Of a stretch of 64,000 nt of DNA, positions 9,362 to 16,536 are shown one piece after another. Both the position numbers and the translations under genes were made by a program. Source of the stretch: Vogesella urethralis (lineage in GTDB: Bacteria > Pseudomonadota > Gammaproteobacteria > Burkholderiales > Chromobacteriaceae); NCBI RefSeq assembly GCF_007644045.2, contig NZ_VMDW02000098.1:186001-250000 (forward strand), read 5' to 3'. The notes under the pieces are model-generated. The model did no database searches and was not told where the DNA came from. It worked only from the letters and a program-made list of their open reading frames with translations. The stretch's first letter is position 1. Every line of letters starts with the position of its first letter.

Positions 9362-10003
9362 ATGGACACACTCTCGCTGCACCCGCACGCCGTACGCGTA
9401 CTCGGCGCCCTGATCGAAAAGCAGGCGCTGACCCCCGACACCTACCCGCTCACCCTCAACGCCCTGCAGTCTGCCTGCAACCAGCTCACCAGCCGCGAGC
9501 CGGTGCTGAGCCTGAGCGATGCCGACATCAGCAGCGCCCTGGACGAACTGATGGCGCAAAAGCTGGTGGCCGAGCGCATTCCGGCCGGCAGCCGTGTGGC
9601 CAAGTACGAGCATCGCCTGAACTACGCGTGGAACATCGACGGCGCCAGGTTGGCCGCACTGGGCCTGTTGTTGCTGCGCGGCGCGCAGACCAGCGCCGAG
9701 CTGCGCACCCGCGCCGGCCGCGTTTACAGCTTCAGCAGCGTGGACGAAGTGGAAACCGCGCTGGCCGCGCTGGCCGACAAATACCCGCCGCTGGTAGAAA
9801 AACTGCCGCGCCAACCGGGCGAGCGCGAGGCGCGCTGGGTACATCTGCTGCACCCGCCGGCGGCGAACCTGGCCGTTGCTGCTACTGCAGCAGAACCGGC
9901 AGTCGATAGCGAGCTGCAGGCACGCGTCAGCCAGCTGGAGCAACAGCTGGCGCAATTGCTGCAGCGCGTCGAAGCACTGGAGCAGGGGCGCGGCGAGGCG
10001 TAA
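9362..10003 (+). CDS. YceH family (DUF480, UPF0502) protein
   Basis: A 213-residue protein matching YceH length. The N-terminal winged-helix region (HPHAVRVLGALIEKQALTPDTYPLTLNALQSACNQLTSREPV) is diagnostic of DUF480. A second wing-like region (SAELRTRAGRVYSFSSVDEVETAL) follows, then a Pro/Ala linker and a C-terminal coiled coil (LQARVSQLEQQLAQLLQRVEALEQ). The biochemical role is unknown. Residues RLAA at 96-99 are coded by AGG TTG GCC GCA, an exact copy of the dispersed 12-mer. Confidence 0.88.
   Translation: MDTLSLHPHAVRVLGALIEKQALTPDTYPLTLNALQSACNQLTSREPVLSLSDADISSALDELMAQKLVAERIPAGSRVAKYEHRLNYAWNIDGARLAALGLLLLRGAQTSAELRTRAGRVYSFSSVDEVETALAALADKYPPLVEKLPRQPGEREARWVHLLHPPAANLAVAATAAEPAVDSELQARVSQLEQQLAQLLQRVEALEQGRGEA
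9647..9658 (+). repeat. Dispersed 12-mer AGGTTGGCCGCA, exact copy
   Basis: Inside the YceH-like gene, read as codons AGG TTG GCC GCA (Arg-Leu-Ala-Ala), with AGG in a gene that otherwise favors CGC/CGT. Confidence 0.9.
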
Positions 10004-10040
10004 TATCGCGGTCACGCTGATGACCCTGAAAGATAACAAC

Positions 10041-10589
10041 ATGATCCGTTACACCCTGTTGGCCGCGCTGCTGGCCGCGCCGCTGCTGGCCCAAGCCGGC
10101 GATACCACGCTGGCGCGCGGTAATACCTACAATTTTATTACCCGTATGCCTACCGGCCTCGGCCCTGGCCTGGCGCTGGACCACGTAAAGGCCGACGACA
10201 AGGACAGCCGTGGCGAAAAGCCCAGCTTTAGCGCGGCGGGCGTGATGTTCGGCCTGCCGGTACCCACGCTGCTGCGTCTGGATGCCGGTGCCAAGGCCGC
10301 TTACGTCGAGGCAGAAGGTACCGCCACCGCTGCACTGGTGGGCGCCCGCCTGACCGTTGACCTGCCGCTGAATGCCGAAGCCTTCGTCCACGGCTTTTAC
10401 GCCGGCTCTGCTGCCGCCAGCGGCACCGTCAAGCGCGTCAGCGACACCATGGGTGGCGTACGCTGGAGCCCGCTGAAAATGGTGGGCGTGGAAGTGGGCT
10501 ACCGTACCGTACAGGTGAAGCGCGAAGACCGCCGCCGCGATATCAAGCTGGCCGATGGCCCGTACGCGGGCGTGTCGGTAGCGTTCTAA
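10041..10589 (+). CDS. Outer-membrane beta-barrel protein, YfaZ-like
   Basis: A 182-residue product with a clear Sec signal peptide (MIRYTLLAALLAAPLLAQA, cleavage before GDTT). The mature part has alternating hydrophobic/polar strands, few cysteines and a C-terminal aromatic (VSVAF), the usual outer-membrane insertion signal. The GVMFGLPVPTLLRLDAGAKAAYVE region resembles YfaZ. The signal peptide favors the ATG at 10041 over the in-frame ATG at 10020. Function unknown. Confidence 0.7.
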   Translation: MIRYTLLAALLAAPLLAQAGDTTLARGNTYNFITRMPTGLGPGLALDHVKADDKDSRGEKPSFSAAGVMFGLPVPTLLRLDAGAKAAYVEAEGTATAALVGARLTVDLPLNAEAFVHGFYAGSAAASGTVKRVSDTMGGVRWSPLKMVGVEVGYRTVQVKREDRRRDIKLADGPYAGVSVAF

Positions 10590-10610
10590 GCCGCGCAGTC
10601 TTTGCAAGGC

Positions 10611-10632
10611 GGCCCGCTTCGGCGGGCCTGTT
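10611..10632 (+). terminator. GC stem-loop after the YfaZ-like gene
   Basis: GGCCCGC/GCGGGCC with a TTCG tetraloop, followed by TGTT. The stem is strong but the T-tract is poor, so it may be a weak terminator or RNA 3'-end stabilizer. Confidence 0.65.
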
Positions 10633-10700
10633 GCATTCCGCCGTACGGCGTGCGCCAAAAGCAGCGATAATCCGTGCCTGAAACAGAAAAGGAAAACGCG

Positions 10701-11438
10701 ATGAGCGAAGACAACAGCGTGCGCCTGTCCAAACGCATGACCGAACTGGGCCTGTGCTCGCGCCGCGAGGCTGACGAGTTCATCGAGCAGGGGCTGGTGA
10801 AGGTGGATGGCGTGGTGGTCAATGTGCTGGGCAGCCGTGTGCGCCCCGAGCAGCAGATCGAGCTCACTGCCGCCGCTGCCCGCGAGCAGGCCGAGCGCGT
10901 GACGCTGCTGCTGCACAAGCCGCTGGGTTTTGTCAGCGGCCCGGCCGAGCGCCCGGGCGAGCAGCCGGCCTGGCTGCTGGTGAAGCCCGACACCCGCAGC
11001 GCCAGCGACCGCTCCGGCGTGGTGTTCCTGAAAAAGCACCAGCAGAAGCTGGCACCGGCTGGCCGCCTGGACGTGGACGCCTCCGGCCTGCTGGTGTTGA
11101 CGCAGGATGGCCGCATCGCGCGCAAGCTGATGGCTGGCGAAGTGGAGCAGGAATACCTGGTATGGTTGGCCGCACCGGCCAGCGCCGAGCAACTGGCGGC
11201 GCTGGGCAAGGGCGTGCAAGTGGACGACGAAACGCTGTCTGCGGTACGCGTCAGCCGCCAGAGCGACCGCCAGCTGTGCTTCGTGCTGCGCCAGCAGCAG
11301 CGCCGCCACATCCAGCGCATGTGCGCAGCGGTTGGCGTGCAGATCGAACGCCTGCACCGCATCCGCATCGGCCGCGTGCGGCTGGGCGAGCTGGCGCAAG
11401 GCCAGTGGCGCTACTTGCTGGAAAACGAAAAGTTCTAA
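10701..11438 (+). CDS. 23S rRNA pseudouridine synthase (RluF/RluB family)
   Basis: A 245-residue protein with an N-terminal S4 domain (RLSKRMTELGLCSRREADEFIEQGLVKVDG) and an RsuA/RluB/E/F catalytic domain. The catalytic aspartate lies in AGRLDVDASGLLVLTQDG. A C-terminal basic stretch (RQQQRRHIQRMCAAVG...IERLHRIRIG) matches the RluF-like RNA-binding signature, so RluF is the best guess. The ATG at 10701 gives the usual S4 start. It ends at a strong terminator. Confidence 0.88.
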   Translation: MSEDNSVRLSKRMTELGLCSRREADEFIEQGLVKVDGVVVNVLGSRVRPEQQIELTAAAAREQAERVTLLLHKPLGFVSGPAERPGEQPAWLLVKPDTRSASDRSGVVFLKKHQQKLAPAGRLDVDASGLLVLTQDGRIARKLMAGEVEQEYLVWLAAPASAEQLAALGKGVQVDDETLSAVRVSRQSDRQLCFVLRQQQRRHIQRMCAAVGVQIERLHRIRIGRVRLGELAQGQWRYLLENEKF

Positions 11439-11462
11439 GCCGGGCTGTGCCCGTTTAAGCAG

Positions 11463-11493
11463 AACCCTGCCCGCCGCGCGGGCAGGGTTTTTT
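11463..11493 (+). terminator. Rho-independent terminator after the pseudouridine synthase gene
   Basis: Perfect 12-bp arms AACCCTGCCCGC/GCGGGCAGGGTT, 3-nt loop, and a T-run of six ending at 11493. Confidence 0.95.
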
Positions 11494-11515
11494 CATGCGC
11501 CGCGACGTCACAAAC

Positions 11516-12721
11516 CTAGCGCGCCCCGGCCTGGTACCACTGCGCGATCAGCGCCCGCTCGGCGTCGCTGATGTGGGTGACGTTGCCCAGTGGCATCGCC
11601 TTCAATTGCACCACCTGTTGGTAGATGCGTGGTGCAGCGGCGCGGATGGCGGCGTCGTTGTCCAGCAGCAGGCCGGCGGGTGCCGACGGCATCAGCGTGG
11701 GCGCGGCGCTGTGGCAGGCAGTACAGCGCGCTTGCAGCACGGCCTGCACCTGCGCCAGTGTCGGTGCCTGTACTGCGACGGGCACCGTGGTGTTGGCGGA
11801 TGTCTGCGGGGCCGCAGGGGCGATCCACCACAGCACCGCCAGCAGCAGTGCGCCGCCGGCCAGCGGGTATCGCCACGCCAGCTGGCCCTTGTGGCGCAGG
11901 TTGAAAAAGTGGCGGATCAGCACCGCGGCCAGCAGGATGCCGCCCAGCACCAGCCAGGCGTGCGGCGCGTGGTAGGTAAACGCGTAGTGGTTGCTGATCA
12001 TGGCAAACAGCACCGGCAGCGTCAGGTAGTTGTTGTGCACGCTGCGCTGCTTGCCGCGCAGGCCGTGGACGGGATCCGGCGCTTCACCGCGCTGCATGGC
12101 TGCCACCATCTGCTTCTGGCCGGGAATGATCCAGAAAAACACGTTGGCCGCCATGGTGGTGCCCAGCATGGCGCCGATGTGCAGGAACATCGCCCGCCCG
12201 GCCAGCAGTTGGTCCAGCCCCCACGCCACCGCCAGCACGAAGCCGCCGTAGATCACGGCAAACAGCAGCTGGCTGCGGCCGAACAGCCAGCGGCACAGCA
12301 GGTCGTAAACCAGCCAGCCGCCGCCCAGCGTGGCCAGCCCGGTCAGCACCGCGGCCTGCGGGCTTTGCAGCAGTTTTCCGGCGTCCAGCATGTAGCTGCC
12401 GGCTTGCAGGTAGTACAGCGTGCTCAGCAGCAGAAAGCCGGTGAGCCAGGTGCTGTACGCCTCCCACTTGAACCAGTGCAGCTCGTCCGGCAGTGCCGGC
12501 GGCGCGCCCAGGTATTTTTGCGGGTTGTAGAAGCCGCCGCCGTGCACCGCCCACAGCTCGCCACCCACGCCTTTGGCGCGCAGCGCCGGGTCGGTTGGCG
12601 GCTTCAGGCTGTTGTCCAGCCAGATGAAGTAGAACGAGGCGCCGATCCAGGCGATGCCGACGATCAGGTGCAGCCAGCGCAATAGCAGGCTGGCGCATTC
12701 CAGCAGGTAGGCACTGTCCAT
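11516..12721 (-). CDS. puuD: Membrane urate oxidase with cytochrome c domain
   Basis: Oxidizes urate to 5-hydroxyisourate without a soluble uricase and passes electrons to a fused cytochrome. The 401-residue protein has about eight membrane helices (residues ~10-300) with the family signature ECASLLLRWLHLIVGIAWIGASFYFIWLDNSL. Its soluble C-terminal domain has a CTACH heme site (333-337) and a likely axial Met in LKAMPLGN (~376). PuuD is known as this type of urate oxidase. It starts one base after the hiuH stop, so the pair is co-transcribed, divergent from uraD. Confidence 0.95.
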   Translation of the reverse strand: MDSAYLLECASLLLRWLHLIVGIAWIGASFYFIWLDNSLKPPTDPALRAKGVGGELWAVHGGGFYNPQKYLGAPPALPDELHWFKWEAYSTWLTGFLLLSTLYYLQAGSYMLDAGKLLQSPQAAVLTGLATLGGGWLVYDLLCRWLFGRSQLLFAVIYGGFVLAVAWGLDQLLAGRAMFLHIGAMLGTTMAANVFFWIIPGQKQMVAAMQRGEAPDPVHGLRGKQRSVHNNYLTLPVLFAMISNHYAFTYHAPHAWLVLGGILLAAVLIRHFFNLRHKGQLAWRYPLAGGALLLAVLWWIAPAAPQTSANTTVPVAVQAPTLAQVQAVLQARCTACHSAAPTLMPSAPAGLLLDNDAAIRAAAPRIYQQVVQLKAMPLGNVTHISDAERALIAQWYQAGAR

Positions 12722-12722
12722 G

Positions 12723-13064
12723 TCAGCTCCCGCGGTAGGTGCTGTAACTCCACGGCGAGACCAGCAAGGGCACGTGGTAGCGGCTGGCCGGGTCGGCCAC
12801 GCCGAAGCGCAGCGTCACCACGTCCAGAAACGGTGGCTCCGGCAGTTGCACGCCGCGCTGGCGAAAGTACGCGGCCACCTCGAAATGCAGCTCGTACACG
12901 CCGCGGCAGAAGTCGGCACCGGCCAGCAGCGGGCCGTCGCCGCGGCCGTCGGCGTTGGTGTGGCCGCTGCATAGCAGCTGGCCGTCACGGTACAGGCGGA
13001 AGGCCAGCGCGGCAGCCGGGCAGCCGTGGGCGGTATCGAGAACGTGCAGGGAAAGCTGGCTCAT
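12723..13064 (-). CDS. uraH: 5-Hydroxyisourate hydrolase (transthyretin-like)
   Basis: Hydrolyses 5-hydroxyisourate to OHCU, the step after PuuD. The 113-residue product has the N-terminal LHVLDTAHG motif with the catalytic His, and the C-terminal YRGS tetrapeptide diagnostic of HIU hydrolases rather than transthyretin. It has no signal peptide, so it acts in the cytoplasm. The ATG at 13064 is the family start. It is the first gene of the uraH-puuD pair, with a candidate operator 60-75 bp upstream. Confidence 0.95.
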   Translation of the reverse strand: MSQLSLHVLDTAHGCPAAALAFRLYRDGQLLCSGHTNADGRGDGPLLAGADFCRGVYELHFEVAAYFRQRGVQLPEPPFLDVVTLRFGVADPASRYHVPLLVSPWSYSTYRGS

Positions 13065-13120
13065 GACGGTGCTCGTGGTGTGAAGGCAACGCAAAAAAGT
13101 ATAGGGAGGCGCCGCTGCGC

Positions 13121-13139
13121 TTGTACTGATAAGCCTTAT
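13121..13139. promoter_or_regulatory. Candidate purine operator in the uraH/uraD divergent region
   Basis: TTGTACTGATA (13121-13131) runs into the palindrome ATAA-GCC-TTAT (13129-13139). The 11-mer TTGTACTGATA recurs exactly upstream of the cupin gene (30754-30764). The TGATA-N4-TTAT core recurs in the lysR/xdhA region (14856-14868, opposite strand). This suggests one regulator for the dispersed purine transcripts. Confidence 0.5.
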
Positions 13140-13291
13140 AGCTGGCGCCATATATGCCCGGCGGCCTGCTGCCCCGTGGCGGCGGCCAACCTTGCGCTTG
13201 ACGAATGGGCGGTATAAGCAAACGCGTCTTGCTGGCGGCGATGGCGGCTTTCTATGCTGCAACTCCCGCCACTTCCCCTTCGCGAGGCACC

Positions 13292-13810
13292 ATGACCGCA
13301 CTCCTTACCTTGGCCGATTTGTCCGCCATGGACCAGCCGGCCTTCGTGGCTGCGCTGGACGGCATCTACGAACACTCGCCATGGGTGGCCGCCGGCGCCT
13401 GGGCGGCACGGCCGTTTGCCTCGTTGCCGGCCTTGGCCGCCGCGCTGGAGGCGGTGATGCTGGCTGCCGAACCGGCGCAGCAGCTGGCGCTGATCCGCGC
13501 CCACCCGGAGCTGGCCGGCCGCGCCGCCATCGCCGGCGAGCTGACCGCGGCGTCCAGCAGCGAACAGCAGGGTGCCGGCCTGTTGCAGTGCTCTCCCGCA
13601 GAGTTTGCCCGGCTACAGGCGCTGAACGCGGCCTACCGCCAGCGCTTTGGTTTTCCGTTTGTAGTGGCGGTGCGCGGCTTGAGCCGGCAGGCCATTATCG
13701 AACAGCTGGCCACCCGTTTGCAGGCCACGCCGGCTGCTGAACAACGCACCGCCTTGCAGCAGATCGCGCGCATTGCCGGCTGGCGGCTGGCCGACCGCGT
13801 GGCCGGCTAG
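13292..13810 (+). CDS. uraD: OHCU decarboxylase
   Basis: Decarboxylates 2-oxo-4-hydroxy-4-carboxy-5-ureidoimidazoline to (S)-allantoin. The 172-residue protein has YEHSPW (26-31), the [13 protein letters not shown] block with the likely catalytic His at ~71, and [11 protein letters not shown], all conserved in UraD. The ATG at 13292 is preceded by GAGG; the longer frame from 13205 adds a tail without family features. It is divergent from uraH-puuD and convergent with the LysR gene, with no obvious terminator in the 19-bp gap. Confidence 0.93.
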   Translation: MTALLTLADLSAMDQPAFVAALDGIYEHSPWVAAGAWAARPFASLPALAAALEAVMLAAEPAQQLALIRAHPELAGRAAIAGELTAASSSEQQGAGLLQCSPAEFARLQALNAAYRQRFGFPFVVAVRGLSRQAIIEQLATRLQATPAAEQRTALQQIARIAGWRLADRVAG

Positions 13811-13829
13811 CAGCGCAGGCGGCCGTGGC

Positions 13830-14792
13830 TCAGGCGGCGGCTACCGTGGCGGCCGGCAGCTGCTGCCAGCTGGCGCTGCGTGATACCGACACGATCTGCT
13901 CGCGCAGCCAGCGGCACTCGTCGGCGTGGTGGGTGCGGTCGTGCCACAGCAGGTAGAAGTTCATCGGCGGGAAGGCCACCGGCACCTCGCGCACCACCAG
14001 CGGCAGGTGGCGGCAGAAGTACTCGGCAAAGTGGCGCGGGCCGGAAAACACCATGTCGCTCTGCAACAGCAGGTAGGGCACCATGTTGAAATAGGGCACG
14101 TAGGCGCTGACGTTGCGCTTCAGCCGTTCGCGTGCCAGGTACAGGTCGATCACCCCGCGCTGCCCCACCGAGTAGGGGCTGGGCAGCAGGTGCTCGGCCG
14201 CCAGATAGGTGGCGGTGTCCATCGTTTGCGCCGCCAGCGGGTGGCCTTCGCGCATCAGGCACACCACGTCATCATCGAATAGCGGCAGCATGCGCAGCTG
14301 CTCCGGCGGCTGCGGCCAGTTGCCGATCACCACGTCCAGGTCGCCGTGTTCCAGCGCGCTGACCACATCGAAATTGGGCCCCAGCGAGTGGATGGCAATC
14401 TGCGACTGCGGTGCCGTACGCCGCAGCTGCCCCACCAGCTGGCTGACCAGCGAGGCATTCAGGTAATCGGGGGTGGCGATATTGAACACCCGCCGCGTCT
14501 GCGCCGGGTTGAAGCGCACCTGCTGCACCGCCAGCGTCTCGATCTGCTGCAAGGCAATCTTCACCGGCTCCAGCAAGGCCATGCCGCGCTCGGTGGGCGT
14601 CATGCCGTTACGGCTGCGCACCAGCAGCGGGTCGCCGGTGATGTCGCGCAGGCGGCGCAGCGCGGTGCTGACCGCCGGCTGCGACAGGTTCAGCTTGCGC
14701 GCGGCGCTGGATACGCTGCACTCGCTCAGCAGCGCGCGCAGGATCTGCAGCAGGTGGACGTCGATCGACTCCCATGAGGTGGACAGTTTCAT
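13830..14792 (-). CDS. LysR family transcriptional regulator (probable purine catabolism regulator)
   Basis: A 320-residue protein. The N-terminal winged helix-turn-helix (residues ~10-70, LLSECSVSSAARKLNLSQPAVSTALRRLRDITGDPLLVRS) is followed by a periplasmic-binding-like effector domain. The ATG at 14792 has an AGGGAGC ribosome site. It is transcribed away from the xdh operon, the usual LysR arrangement, which suggests it controls that operon. The ligand may be a purine intermediate; that is inference from position only. Confidence 0.93.
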   Translation of the reverse strand: MKLSTSWESIDVHLLQILRALLSECSVSSAARKLNLSQPAVSTALRRLRDITGDPLLVRSRNGMTPTERGMALLEPVKIALQQIETLAVQQVRFNPAQTRRVFNIATPDYLNASLVSQLVGQLRRTAPQSQIAIHSLGPNFDVVSALEHGDLDVVIGNWPQPPEQLRMLPLFDDDVVCLMREGHPLAAQTMDTATYLAAEHLLPSPYSVGQRGVIDLYLARERLKRNVSAYVPYFNMVPYLLLQSDMVFSGPRHFAEYFCRHLPLVVREVPVAFPPMNFYLLWHDRTHHADECRWLREQIVSVSRSASWQQLPAATVAAA

Positions 14793-14855
14793 GGCGGTGC
14801 TCCCTTTGGTGTTATCCCGCAGTGCAGCAAGCGGCATGCCACCCATGCGGCACGA

Positions 14856-14868
14856 ATAATGTTTATCA
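14856..14868. promoter_or_regulatory. Candidate operator between lysR and xdhA
   Basis: ATAA-TGT-TTAT palindrome at 14856-14866, extended to ATAATGTTTATCA. Its complement, TGATAAACATTAT, matches the TGATAAGCCTTAT site upstream of uraH outside the variable center. It lies in the 292-bp divergent lysR/xdhA region, which holds no gene. Confidence 0.45.
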
Positions 14869-15054
14869 CGCCTGCCCGGCTGTCGCTGCCGGGGGGCTGC
14901 GCTAGATTGCTTGGCAGACCCGGCAGCGGGAATGGCATTTGCAACTAGCCTGTCAGCGACGGCCTGCGGCCAACCCGTCATGGTGCACTGCCGCATCGAT
15001 ATGCCCGATGCCTGCACCGTCTGCTGCCACCGTGCCGCAATGTTGTGCATGCGG

Positions 15055-15066
15055 TGCGGCCAACCT
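15055..15066 (-). repeat. Dispersed 12-mer, exact copy (complement strand)
   Basis: TGCGGCCAACCT, intergenic, 18 bp before the xdhA start codon. A one-mismatch copy (TGCGGCCAACCC) lies at 14965-14976 in the same gap. Confidence 0.9.
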
Positions 15067-15084
15067 TCACAAGCGACCCCAGTC

Positions 15085-16536
15085 ATGAGCCGAAACCAGA
15101 TCCAGTTTTACTTTCGCGGCAGCGTGCACAGCGTGCTGCCGGACAGCCCCACCCAGACCGTGCTGCATTACCTGCGCCGGCAGCAGGGCGCGTGCGGCAG
15201 CAAGGAAGGCTGCGGCGAGGGCGATTGCGGCGCCTGCACCGTGGTGGTGGGCGACATGCACGGCGACGCGCTGCAGCTGTCGGCGGTCAACGCCTGTATC
15301 CAGTTTCTGCCGGCGCTGGACGGCAAGGCGCTGTTCACGGTGGAAGACCTGGCTCGCGGCGAGCAGCTGCACCCGCTGCAGCAGGCGTTGGTGGACTGCC
15401 ACGGCTCGCAGTGCGGTTTCTGTACGCCGGGCATCGTGATGTCGCTGTGGGCGCAGCAGGAAAGCCAGCCCGGCTGCCCCAGCCGCAGCCAGCTGCAGGA
15501 TGCGCTGTCCGGCAACCTGTGCCGTTGCACCGGCTACCGCCCCATTCTGGACGCGGCGCAACAGGCGGCCAGCTTGCCGGCCATGCCGCTGCAGCGCGAG
15601 CCGGTGCTGGCGGCCTTGCAGCAGCTGGCAGCGCGCCCGTCGCTGCAAGGCGAAGCCGGCGGCGCCCGTTACGCGGTGCCGGCCACGCTGGCCGAGCTGC
15701 TTGCGCTGCGCCGCGACTGGCCGCAGGCGCGGCTGGTGGCCGGCAGTACCGACGTCGGCCTGTGGGTGACCAAGCAGCTGCGCACGCTGGGCGACGTGAT
15801 CTTTGTCGGTCGCGTGCCCGAGCTGCGCCAGCTGCAGCGGCAGGCTGACGGCGTGTGGATCGGCGCCGCCGTCAGCGTGGAAGACGCGCTGCAGCAGCTT
15901 GCTGCCAGCCACCCGGCCTGGGACGCGCTGCGGCTGCGCTTTGCTTCGCGCCCGGTGCGCAACGCCGGCACCCTGGGCGGCAATGTAGCCAATGGCTCAC
16001 CCATCGGCGACAGCATGCCGGCGTTGATCGCCACCGGCGCGCGCGTGGTGTTGCAGTCGCTGCGCGGCCGGCGCGAGCTGGCGTTGGAAGACTTCTACCT
16101 GGGCTACCAGCGCACCGCGCTGGCGGCCGACGAGATCGTGCTGGGCCTGTGCGTGCCGCCGCTGGCGGCGGGCAGCCAGCTGGCGCTGTACAAGGTGAGC
16201 AAGCGTTTCGACCAGGACATCTCGGCCGTGTTTGCCGCCGTGCAACTGCAGGTGGCCGATGGCCGCATCGCGGCGGTACGGCTGGCGTTTGGCGGCATGG
16301 ACGCCACGCCGGCGCGGGCGCCGCACGCCGAGGCAGCATTGCAAGGGGCGGCGTTCGACGCGGCCAGCTTTGCCGCCGCCGGTGCCGCGCTGGCGCAGGA
16401 CTTCAGCCCGCTGTCCGACGTGCGCGGCAGCGCCGCCTACCGCCTGCAGGTGGCCGCCGGCCTGCTGCAACGCGCCTGGCTGCAGTTTTCCGGCCACGCC
16501 GCCACCGACCTTGCCCGACTGGAGGCCAGCGCATGA
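15085..16536 (+). CDS. xdhA: Xanthine dehydrogenase small subunit (2Fe-2S, FAD)
   Basis: Electron-transfer subunit of xanthine dehydrogenase (hypoxanthine to xanthine to urate), 483 residues. The plant-type 2Fe-2S site is C43, C48, C51 and C71 within EGCGEGDCGAC. The second 2Fe-2S cluster uses C110, C113, C146 and C148 (CGFC and CRCTGYRP). The FAD-binding domain shows TLGGNVANGSPIGDSMP. The start at 15085 gives the family N-terminus; the open frame from 14911 crosses the promoter region. It overlaps xdhB by ATGA and heads a run of eleven genes. Confidence 0.96.
   Translation: MSRNQIQFYFRGSVHSVLPDSPTQTVLHYLRRQQGACGSKEGCGEGDCGACTVVVGDMHGDALQLSAVNACIQFLPALDGKALFTVEDLARGEQLHPLQQALVDCHGSQCGFCTPGIVMSLWAQQESQPGCPSRSQLQDALSGNLCRCTGYRPILDAAQQAASLPAMPLQREPVLAALQQLAARPSLQGEAGGARYAVPATLAELLALRRDWPQARLVAGSTDVGLWVTKQLRTLGDVIFVGRVPELRQLQRQADGVWIGAAVSVEDALQQLAASHPAWDALRLRFASRPVRNAGTLGGNVANGSPIGDSMPALIATGARVVLQSLRGRRELALEDFYLGYQRTALAADEIVLGLCVPPLAAGSQLALYKVSKRFDQDISAVFAAVQLQVADGRIAAVRLAFGGMDATPARAPHAEAALQGAAFDAASFAAAGAALAQDFSPLSDVRGSAAYRLQVAAGLLQRAWLQFSGHAATDLARLEASA

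Noticed and set aside
10020-10040. Upstream ATG for the YfaZ-like protein
   Set aside because: It would put charged residues before the signal peptide; the ATG at 10041 gives a standard signal.
13065-15084. Purine riboswitch upstream of xdh or uraH
   Set aside because: I could not find the three-helix junction or its conserved loops; leaders are short and GC-rich.
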